From the NCBI GenBank assembly GCA_031263265.1, contig JAISGE010000097.1, positions 1 to 12,826 on the forward strand: a stretch of 12,826 bases of DNA, given 5' to 3'. How positions within the stretch are numbered: the stretch's first letter is position 1; each line of letters begins with the position of its first letter. The position numbers and the translations under genes were made by a program. Below, piece after piece: positions 6,872-12,254 of the stretch. The notes beneath the pieces are model-generated. The model was not told the DNA's origin and did not search any database. It saw only the letters and a program-made list of their open reading frames with translations. Source of the DNA: Treponema sp. Its GTDB lineage: Bacteria > Spirochaetota > Spirochaetia > Treponematales > Breznakiellaceae.

Positions 6872-9499
6872 TCATTTTGCGTATTTAAAGTGGGAGAGGG
6901 ATTGGATTAACACCGCGATACTCTCCTTGTTTTCACAGGCAATCTCAGAAACCCGGGAGACCGCCGTGTTGATCTGGTTCATGCCTGTGGCAATCTCGTT
7001 GATTCCATTGGTCAAATCCGCAGTCAGCACTTCTAAGTTCTTCCCTTCAGTGATCACTTCACGGCTTCCACTCAGCATCTCCTCAGACTGGGAATGGACG
7101 TGTTCACTCAAGTCCTTAGAATCCCGGATCTTGGTGAGAATCTGCTTGCAGCCTGCATCCTGCTGTTCCATAACCGTCAGGATATGCTGTTCATGGTTTA
7201 CCACCGTGTTCACCCGGCTGTCTATATCCTCAAAATGACTGATCATCTGCCCGCTTGCCCCATGAATCCGGTCAATGGATTCGGTAATGTGCTTTAGGGC
7301 ATGGGAGATGGTGGTAACTTGTTTGGCTGAAGACTCGGCCAGGCGGTGAATCTCTTCCGCCACCACCGCAAAGCCCAAGCCCGCAGTCCCGGCATGAGCC
7401 GCTTCTATCGCCGCATTCATCGACAGCAGATTGGTCTGGCTGGCGATGTTCTTGATGGCCGTGTTTATCTCCAGCAGATGAGCAGACTCCTGGGCTACTT
7501 TCGCAATATCCTGGGAAACCGCCTGTAAGCGTAGCTTGCTTTGTTCTGATACACGGGCGAGGTCTTGTACGTTTTGTTTGTTATGGAGCAGGGTTTGGGT
7601 TATGGAGTCAATATGCGCGGCCATCTGCTCAATCGCGGCGGCAGAACTTGAAACGCTGTGTAACTGGTCTTCAATATGCTGGTTTATGCTCGTGATATTC
7701 AGGACGATCCGTTCCATAATTGCGTTGGTTTGGTTCACCCCTGCGGCTTGGGTGAGGGCTTTACGGTTCATGCCCTGGGTGTTGGTACTGATCTCGTGTA
7801 CTGCCGCAGCGGACTGGTTCATCATAACCGAGAGTTCGTCTCCCACCGTTGTGAGGGATGCGGCTTTGGTGTCCACCGCGGCGATAAGGAAACGTATACC
7901 CTGCTGGGTCTCTTTGAGCAGGCGCATCATCTGGCCGATTTCGTCGTTACTGGCGCTGCTAATCTCCTGGGTGAGGTCGCCTTGGGCAATGCCTTTGAGC
8001 AGATCAAAGGCATTGCGTATAGGTTTGACCACTAAGCCGGTAAACATGATTCCCATACCGATAGAGAGGGCAACCCCGCTTACCATGATGATCAGGGTCA
8101 TGGTGCTGATGTCCTTGCTTTGGGCAGCGTTTTCCGGAGTAGTCAGGCTTGCCAGTCCGTACATCCCCACTCCTCCTGCGGCAAGGGTAATGATTGCGCA
8201 GGAAATAAAGCCGCCAGTCAACTTGGTTCCGAGGGTGAAGTTCCGGTTTGCTAGGGCAGGGCTCATCCAAGTGGCCAGGAAGCAGTAGACAAGGAGGGAA
8301 ACGACCAGGCCATTTATGGCGGGGATAAAGAACGGGATGAAGGAGCTGGTACTATAGGTAGTGAGCGCGCCCAGGATAAACGCCGCGACCCCGGGAAAGC
8401 GTATATCTACCGGAGGGCTTGCGAAAAACCGGGCAGGGTCCCCCTTACCGATGACCCAGTAAGCACCGATGACGACCCCGGCAATCGGCGGAATCAGGGA
8501 GGAAACCAGGCTGAGAAATGAGGCAAAGAGGGAGAGGATGCCTGATGCGCCCAGGAGGATGCCTACGGCACAGGCAATGCCGGTAGTGATCTTAAACCGG
8601 CTCTCCTCAAAGCCCAGCATCTTTAATACCCCTATGCCCCCTGAGTAGGCGTTCACCAGGTTGATGCCAATGGTGGCAAGGATCAGAAAGAGGATACCTA
8701 AGATTGGATGTCCCCATTGGGTAAGCAAAGTGGTTATATCTGATTGGCCTGCTGCAATAACGCCGGCCGCGCCGATACAGAACATGATACAAGCAGTGGG
8801 GATGACGGCAATACCACAGGTACTGATCACGTGCTGCCGGGACCTGGTATACCGGAAATAATCTCCGCTGATAATGCCCATGAGCGCGATGCTGCTGACC
8901 GCCAAATTAACCCCTCCCAGCAGAGGCATGGTTTGATCAGGACGGTACGCCATAATCCTGGTAAGGCCGCCCTGTTTACCCAGGGTATACACGACATAGA
9001 TAAGGATACCTATCAGAATCGGGAGCGTAGCATAGTGGAAGTATTTAAGGCACTTAAAACCATACATGGCGATGAGTGCGGTTACTGCTCCCCATATAAT
9101 GGTACTGATGACCGGAGGAATCGCCATTCCCGTAAGGCTTTCCCACACGCTGCTAAAACCAGCGCCTAAGGTTGCGGCTTGTATCCCAAACCAGCCGATA
9201 CAGGCCACCGCTATAGGGAGGCTGGTAATGATCTGCGCGGCAATGGTCCCCATAGCTGCGTTTGCGGCGTCATGGATCGAAAGGCCCGTATCGCTGCTCT
9301 GCATACCGCTCAAGCACATATAGACCCCGACAATTCCATAGCCGATGATTACTGCTAAGGCGATACTGCCGACAGACAACCCACCTTGGAGGATACCTCC
9401 CAACATAGGCAAGGTAGCGCAAATAAGTGCGCCTACCCAGACGCTGAAAACCCCGAGCATCCCTTTCTCTTGATCAATGCCCTTCTTATTTATATCCAT
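6872..9499 (-). CDS. NCS1 (CodB-like) permease fused to a methyl-accepting chemotaxis protein
   Basis: A single 875-residue frame with two recognisable proteins. Residues about 15-412 form a 12-helix NCS1 transporter of the cytosine-permease type: GWFG at 102-105, SGDYFRYTRS at 211-220, IGAAG at 242-246, a VNAYSGGIG segment at 282-290 and PPIAGVVIGAY at 337-347 all align with CodB. A cytoplasmic linker (LANRNFTLGTK) leads to helix 13 (about 427-450), a tiny outside loop (451-466), helix 14 (about 467-488), a HAMP domain (Pro493, GDLT 507-510, NDEIG 518-522) and a coiled-coil MCP signalling domain. The hairpin tip is intact (IASQTNLLSMNAAIEAA, GFAVVAEEIHRLAESS, about 685-724), so CheA/CheW binding is expected. 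Helix count puts HAMP in the cytoplasm as required. ATG 9499 has AAGGAG ten bases upstream. Likely role: chemotaxis to a nucleobase-like or other NCS1 ligand; the ligand and any retained transport are unknown. There is no C-terminal NWETF-type receptor-tethering pentapeptide. Confidence 0.93.
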   Translation of the reverse strand: MDINKKGIDQEKGMLGVFSVWVGALICATLPMLGGILQGGLSVGSIALAVIIGYGIVGVYMCLSGMQSSDTGLSIHDAANAAMGTIAAQIITSLPIAVACIGWFGIQAATLGAGFSSVWESLTGMAIPPVISTIIWGAVTALIAMYGFKCLKYFHYATLPILIGILIYVVYTLGKQGGLTRIMAYRPDQTMPLLGGVNLAVSSIALMGIISGDYFRYTRSRQHVISTCGIAVIPTACIMFCIGAAGVIAAGQSDITTLLTQWGHPILGILFLILATIGINLVNAYSGGIGVLKMLGFEESRFKITTGIACAVGILLGASGILSLFASFLSLVSSLIPPIAGVVIGAYWVIGKGDPARFFASPPVDIRFPGVAAFILGALTTYSTSSFIPFFIPAINGLVVSLLVYCFLATWMSPALANRNFTLGTKLTGGFISCAIITLAAGGVGMYGLASLTTPENAAQSKDISTMTLIIMVSGVALSIGMGIMFTGLVVKPIRNAFDLLKGIAQGDLTQEISSASNDEIGQMMRLLKETQQGIRFLIAAVDTKAASLTTVGDELSVMMNQSAAAVHEISTNTQGMNRKALTQAAGVNQTNAIMERIVLNITSINQHIEDQLHSVSSSAAAIEQMAAHIDSITQTLLHNKQNVQDLARVSEQSKLRLQAVSQDIAKVAQESAHLLEINTAIKNIASQTNLLSMNAAIEAAHAGTAGLGFAVVAEEIHRLAESSAKQVTTISHALKHITESIDRIHGASGQMISHFEDIDSRVNTVVNHEQHILTVMEQQDAGCKQILTKIRDSKDLSEHVHSQSEEMLSGSREVITEGKNLEVLTADLTNGINEIATGMNQINTAVSRVSEIACENKESIAVLIQSLSHFKYAK

Positions 9500-9528
9500 A
9501 AATTTACGACTCCTTGTATCGTTATAAC

Positions 9529-9559
9529 ATTATACATGAAAAATCATTACGGATGTGGA
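9529..9559 (-). promoter_or_regulatory. Candidate promoter of the fusion-trpBA-PBP operon
   Basis: On the minus strand there is a perfect TATAAT at 9534-9529, about 30 bases upstream of the ATG of the fusion gene. The best -35 candidate is TCCACA at 9559-9554, with a long 19-nt spacer and only four of six consensus bases. A second -10-like TATAAC lies two bases downstream of the first. If TATAAT is used, the leader is only about 25 nt, leaving no room for a riboswitch or attenuator. The weak -35 suggests an activator or an unusual sigma factor. Confidence 0.45.
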
Positions 9560-9602
9560 AAATACTTTACCCGGTTCTCAGCTCAGGGGGCAAGGTGTCT
9601 GC

Positions 9603-9631
9603 TTGTCTAAAGCACCGGGAGCTTCTAAGAT
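9603..9631 (+). promoter_or_regulatory. Weak candidate promoter for the 79-residue protein gene
   Basis: TTGTCT (9603-9608) and TAAGAT (9626-9631) are separated by 17 nt, with four of six consensus bases in each box. It would start transcription about 75 nt before the ATG at 9712. This divergent intergenic stretch (9500-9711) also holds an inverted repeat with arms CCCGGT (9570-9575) and ACCGGG (9614-9619). I see no other clear element in it. Confidence 0.25.
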
Positions 9632-9711
9632 AAGAGCCATGAAAACCTTTACCTAAGACCTTATTCCAAAATGAGACCTTGCTTATACAATCATCCGAAG
9701 GAGTGGTATGG

Positions 9712-9951
9712 ATGACTGCCCCAGACATTATCGCGTGCTATAAGCAGGAAAGCGGGCGTCCGCTGACCAATGCGGATCTGTTTGATGACCAGGGAAAGGT
9801 AAAACCCAATATACCGGTAGTCCTCGGCCTCATTGCCGTTGATCAGCAGTGGTGGAAGCAAGGGGAAGCAGCGATTAATACCCTATGGCATGAGTATTTT
9901 ATATCGGTGAAGTATATGGGAGACATAAAAAGGTTCCATCCCGCACCCTGA
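9712..9951 (+). CDS. Small protein of unknown function, 79 residues
   Basis: Starts at ATG 9712 (MTAPDIIACY), with GAAGGAG at 9697-9703 and an eight-base spacer, a strong ribosome site. A TTG at 9679 in the same frame would add 11 residues but would place the ribosome site inside the gene. The ATG at 9708 is in another frame and stops after 11 codons. The protein is soluble-looking, with no signal peptide or membrane helix. It has an acidic/polar N-terminal half (NADLFDDQGKVKPN) and an aromatic-rich C-terminal half (QQWWKQGEA, LWHEYF, SVKYMGDIKRF). I do not recognise the family. It is transcribed away from the fusion operon and ends before a hairpin terminator. Base composition matches the chromosome backbone, so it is not obviously foreign. 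Confidence 0.6.
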   Translation: MTAPDIIACYKQESGRPLTNADLFDDQGKVKPNIPVVLGLIAVDQQWWKQGEAAINTLWHEYFISVKYMGDIKRFHPAP

Positions 9952-9974
9952 CCCTGCACACCAGGAATAAAGAT

Positions 9975-10011
9975 GAGGCTGTTTCAAACCTTGAGGTTTT
10001 GGAACAGCCTC
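9975..10011. terminator. Strong hairpin, probable bidirectional terminator
   Basis: Left arm GAGGCTGTTTCAAACC (9975-9990), loop TTGA, right arm GGTTTTGGAACAGCCTC (9995-10011). The arms pair along about 16 positions, with one G-U pair and one bulged T. It lies between the convergent 79-residue gene (ends 9951) and the outer-membrane protein gene (stop at 10072). On the plus strand CTTATAAACC follows; on the minus strand CATCTTTATTCC follows, so the T tract is only moderate on both sides. It could terminate both genes. It could also be a dispersed genomic repeat. Confidence 0.65.
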
Positions 10012-10017
10012 TTATAA

Positions 10018-10043
10018 ACCATTTTCAGAACTCTGAAAATGGT
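10018..10043. terminator. Perfect 12-bp-arm palindrome beside the hairpin terminator
   Basis: Arms ACCATTTTCAGA (10018-10029) and TCTGAAAATGGT (10032-10043) are perfectly complementary around a two-base centre, AC. As RNA, the innermost pairs would open to form a loop. Six bases separate it from the preceding hairpin. It lies 28 bases beyond the stop codon of the outer-membrane protein gene and would be the first hairpin met by minus-strand transcription, followed by TTATAAG. The near-perfect symmetry would also suit a protein-binding or recombination site. Confidence 0.45.
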
Positions 10044-10071
10044 CTTGAGAACTCTAGAAGAAACTTTTACC

Positions 10072-11433
10072 TTAAAATGAAACCGTTATGCCGATGGGGA
10101 CGCTGAAAACGGCCGTGAGGTCTTCGTCGTCTTGCTTTGCCCCTTCAAACCGGAGGCCGATGCTAAACGCGGCGTTTTCCACCGGGCTGACGACGAGCTT
10201 TGCCTGCCCCCAGAACGTGTCATAATCAACATCCCCCGGAGTACCGTATATGGCAACGATTTGCTGTTCTGACTTCATTTTGACAAAAACGTTTCCGATT
10301 TCTGCGTTGATACTGAATTGCTCAGTCAACTCTTTGGTCACACCCACGGCGTTATACAGGGAAAAGAAAGAGCTGTCATCCCCTTGCAGCCAGCCCAGCC
10401 ATTCTTTTTCAGCGCCCTGGGCAAAGGAAACATTGTGGTGGGTAGAGATACTAAGGCCGGGGATGCCGGTATACTGCGCCCGGAGGTCAATACCGTTCCA
10501 GAGAACATTGTCAACATCGTCCGCGTCGCTGTAAGACATGAAACCGGTATAACCCAGCGAAATGCCCAGATTTTCTACCGCGGTAATATCGATGTATGCG
10601 CCAAAGGTCATGTTGTTTGCTGCCGTTCCCGCAAAGGGAGTCCACGGCGGATCATCGTCGCCCCCTTCAGGAAGCGACATCTGCATTAGTGCATTATACG
10701 TACTCATGGGCCAATAAGATGTTTTAAACAAGGCGGAAATGGTTCCCACCCCAATATCGGCAATGATTCTGCCGCCGGCATGAAAGAAACGCGAATCAAT
10801 GTCAATCGGCGTCATTCCCAAATAACCGAAAGAAGTGTTGAACAAATCGTCGGCGCTTGCCTTGCTAAAATTGGGGCCGAGAAGCAACTGCACCGTAACA
10901 GGAGCAAAAGCAGCTTCAACAAGAAAACCATTTGCCAGTCCTACACCGGTTTCCGTGCCCGGATCGCCAAAGGGGTCTCCAGCTTCCCCCGCTAGAAAAG
11001 CGCCCATGCCGAAGTTGTCGAGGTCATCGGTATAATCGCCGATACCATCGGTGTTTTCAAAGACGCCGCCGGTAAACTTGAAATTCGGACCAAAGGGCTT
11101 TATCCAGACATACAATTCATCAAGGGAAAAGAGCTTTTCCCCCAACATTTCCGCCAATTCGCCGTCAATATGACTGGCTGACTGCGGGCCAAAACCGAGC
11201 GAGGCGGTCCCGCCGAAAAACTCGCCTTCATAACTGAAGCTCAGGGTGCTTTCATTGTCTTCACCGAACCCTGTATCGGCGAAACTGTCTACATCCCCGT
11301 CGCTGTTTACCGATACTGCAGATGCGTTGAAATCAAGCGTAAGGGAAGTCTTATCCCCTCCATCTTGAGCAGAGAGAAGAACACCGGTCATGGCAAACGC
11401 CGCAACCCCAAGGAAAATGCTTTTGATCCTCAT
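10072..11433 (-). CDS. Outer-membrane beta-barrel protein (porin-like) with signal peptide
   Basis: 453 residues. The N-terminus is a Sec signal peptide: MRIK, a hydrophobic core at about 5-20 and LLSA before QDGG, giving cleavage after about Ala22. The mature part is acidic and rich in Gly, Asp, Phe and Tyr, with repeated alternating strands and Gly/Asp/Asn turns. It ends in VFSVPIGITVSF, with the terminal Phe expected of a BAM substrate. ATG 11433 has an excellent AGGAGG with a five-base spacer (ATTCC). The gene appears monocistronic: its own promoter region lies upstream and the paired hairpins at 9975-10043 lie downstream. The likely place is the outer membrane, as a channel or surface protein. 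The family is not firmly recognised, although the length and texture suit spirochete porin-like proteins. It is not an obvious homologue of the barrel at 1-999. Confidence 0.8.
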   Translation of the reverse strand: MRIKSIFLGVAAFAMTGVLLSAQDGGDKTSLTLDFNASAVSVNSDGDVDSFADTGFGEDNESTLSFSYEGEFFGGTASLGFGPQSASHIDGELAEMLGEKLFSLDELYVWIKPFGPNFKFTGGVFENTDGIGDYTDDLDNFGMGAFLAGEAGDPFGDPGTETGVGLANGFLVEAAFAPVTVQLLLGPNFSKASADDLFNTSFGYLGMTPIDIDSRFFHAGGRIIADIGVGTISALFKTSYWPMSTYNALMQMSLPEGGDDDPPWTPFAGTAANNMTFGAYIDITAVENLGISLGYTGFMSYSDADDVDNVLWNGIDLRAQYTGIPGLSISTHHNVSFAQGAEKEWLGWLQGDDSSFFSLYNAVGVTKELTEQFSINAEIGNVFVKMKSEQQIVAIYGTPGDVDYDTFWGQAKLVVSPVENAAFSIGLRFEGAKQDDEDLTAVFSVPIGITVSF

Positions 11434-11469
11434 GGAATCCTCCTAATAATAAATTTTTGTCAGCTAAAG

Positions 11470-11484
11470 CTAACATTATGTTAG
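11470..11484. promoter_or_regulatory. Palindromic operator candidate between divergent promoters
   Basis: CTAACAT (11470-11476) and ATGTTAG (11478-11484) are perfect inverted arms around one T. The site covers the expected start point of the minus-strand outer-membrane protein promoter. It also overlaps a plus-strand extended -10, TG-T-TAGAAT (11479-11487), preceded by TTGTCA at 11457-11462 with a 19-nt spacer. A repressor or activator dimer bound here could act on both directions. No regulator gene is nearby. Confidence 0.4.
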
Positions 11485-11487
11485 AAT

Positions 11488-11516
11488 AGACTAATACGAG
11501 AATTTATTCTTGTCAA
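11488..11516 (-). promoter_or_regulatory. Candidate promoter of the outer-membrane protein gene
   Basis: A perfect TTGACA on the minus strand (11516-11511) is followed after 17 nt by TAGTCT (11493-11488), a poor -10 with three of six consensus bases. Other hexamers nearby fit the sequence better but not the spacing. Transcription would start around 11481, inside the palindrome at 11470-11484, giving a leader of about 50 nt before the strong AGGAGG. Confidence 0.4.
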
Positions 11517-11536
11517 GCGGTTTCTTGCAACCTTTT

Positions 11537-11542
11537 AGGAGG
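11537..11542 (+). promoter_or_regulatory. Consensus ribosome binding site AGGAGG
   Basis: AGGAGG lies six bases upstream of ATG 11549, an ideal arrangement. It precedes only a 17-codon reading frame, which is what makes it notable. An extended -10 promoter candidate (11479-11487) lies about 50 bases upstream on the same strand. Confidence 0.6.
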
Positions 11543-11548
11543 AATGTT

Positions 11549-11602
11549 ATGAAAAGGTCAAAATGGGTGGCGAAGCATGACCTGTTGAGGCTGTCGAATT
11601 AA
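11549..11602 (+). CDS. 17-codon ORF with consensus ribosome site (small peptide or truncated gene start)
   Basis: ATG 11549 to TAA 11600-11602 encodes MKRSKWVAKHDLLRLSN, a basic peptide without a hydrophobic core. Support for translation is the AGGAGG six bases upstream and a plus-strand extended -10 candidate before it, divergent from the outer-membrane protein gene. After the stop, GGCTG (11589-11593) and CAGCC (11611-11615) could pair in a hairpin that includes the end of the frame. The AT-rich segment begins only about 35 bases further on, so this may instead be the first codons of a native gene whose body was lost when that segment arrived. A leader peptide or a free-standing small protein is also possible. 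I do not recognise the sequence. Confidence 0.35.
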   Translation: MKRSKWVAKHDLLRLSN

Positions 11603-11628
11603 ACTCCAAGCAGCCGAATAAGCGCTGT

Positions 11629-11635
11629 ATAACGT
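11629..11635. repeat. ATAACGT direct repeat, left copy, at the AT-rich boundary
   Basis: ATAACGT occurs here and again at 12193-12199, 564 bp apart, one copy on each side of the GNAT gene. Base composition falls sharply just right of this copy. Read on the minus strand, the copies extend as ACGTTATAC and ACGTTATGT, resembling the GTTRRRY-like core at integron cassette ends. A seven-base repeat alone is expected by chance in a region this size; its placement is the point of interest. Confidence 0.3.
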
Positions 11636-11659
11636 ACAAGGCCTTAAAACAGATTATTT

Positions 11660-12103
11660 CTAAAATTCTATTTTTAAATATATCATGTCTATTAGTTGTT
11701 TCCCATCTTCAAATATTTTATGATCATAATTATTTGTAAAAAAATTCTTTAGAGTATGTGAATATACAAATCCACTATTTTTATAAAATGATACTGTTTT
11801 TTTACTATCGCCCGTACCAACCAATAATATTTTGCATTTGTTTTTATAATTTTCAATAATATATTTTATCATATATTTTCCATAACCTTTTCCTTGATAT
11901 TTTTCATAAGTCGCAATATTTTTTATTTCATATATATTTTCACCCTCACCTGTTACCAAGGATACAGTTTTTAAATCATCATCATATAACGCAAATAAAT
12001 CACCTCTATAAAGATATTCATTAACCATATTTTTTTGTTCATCAGCCAACAATAATAGCTCCATAAAATCTTCTTTATTTTCAACTATTTTTTTAATTTC
12101 CAT
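11660..12103 (-). CDS. GNAT-family N-acetyltransferase
   Basis: 147 residues, a complete small GNAT domain. Motif A, the acetyl-CoA pyrophosphate loop, reads YQGKGYGK (69-76) after the strand IYEIKNIAT, matching the Q/R-x-x-G-x-G/A rule. Motif B is visible as TVSFYKNSGF (103-112), with the common Tyr107. It would transfer an acetyl group to an amine in the cytoplasm. The acceptor is unknown; a small molecule, peptide or protein are all possible. ATG 12103 has AAGGGA six bases upstream. Coding is extremely AT-rich (many Lys, Asn, Ile, Tyr with A/T third bases), unlike the trp operon, suggesting acquisition from a low-GC donor such as a Firmicute. It is followed, after its TAG, by the end of the AT-rich segment. 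It lies 148 bases downstream of the radical SAM gene and has its own promoter-like sequence. Confidence 0.88.
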   Translation of the reverse strand: MEIKKIVENKEDFMELLLLADEQKNMVNEYLYRGDLFALYDDDLKTVSLVTGEGENIYEIKNIATYEKYQGKGYGKYMIKYIIENYKNKCKILLVGTGDSKKTVSFYKNSGFVYSHTLKNFFTNNYDHKIFEDGKQLIDMIYLKIEF

Positions 12104-12120
12104 AATAGTTCCCTTATAAT

Positions 12121-12149
12121 ATTTTACACCATAAAAATATTTTTAACAA
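12121..12149 (-). promoter_or_regulatory. Candidate promoter of the GNAT gene
   Basis: On the minus strand TTGTTA (12149-12144) and TAAAAT (12126-12121) are separated by exactly 17 nt, with four and five of six consensus bases, about 20 bases before the ATG. The surrounding sequence is so AT-rich that such matches are common, which lowers confidence. A private promoter would be unusual for an integron cassette gene. Confidence 0.4.
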
Positions 12150-12193
12150 TATATTTTATAAAATAGTTCAAAAAATTTGGCGGGCATTTCACA

Positions 12194-12254
12194 TAACGTT
12201 CCGGTTGTATTGCGTGCGAAGTACCAAATGTTTCAATTCTTTTCCGAACAATTA
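12194..12254. repeat. Imperfect 61-bp inverted repeat, attC-like, overlapping the radical SAM stop codon
   Basis: Outer arms are TAACGTTCCGG (12194-12204) and CCGAACAATTA (12244-12254). TAA, GTTC and GG of the left arm pair with the right arm, leaving one extra C and a small mismatch. Further in, ATTG (12209-12212) can pair with CAAT (12234-12237). The overall size, the imperfect arms with a single bulged base, the GTTATGT core on the minus strand and the position directly behind a gene resemble an integron attC site. The matching core on the other arm is AATAATT rather than a clean YAAC. It might simply be a weak terminator. Confidence 0.3.

Noticed and set aside
7536..8288. A 250-codon open frame on the plus strand inside the permease-chemoreceptor gene
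   Set aside because: It is antisense to well-supported coding sequence, has low-complexity Ser/Ile/Arg-rich translation and no ribosome site. It arises from the codon bias of the real gene.
9578..9640. A 20-codon minus-strand ORF (AAAGG before the ATG) upstream of the fusion operon, considered as a tryptophan leader peptide
   Set aside because: It contains no Trp codon, lies upstream of the best -10 box, and is not followed by a clear attenuator.
9535..9640. Thiamine riboswitch, because some NCS1 permeases (CytX) are TPP-regulated and CTGAGA appears beside ACCGGG
   Set aside because: The second conserved half of the TPP motif (GAACCTGAT and the CCAGCG helix) is absent, and the likely transcription start is downstream.
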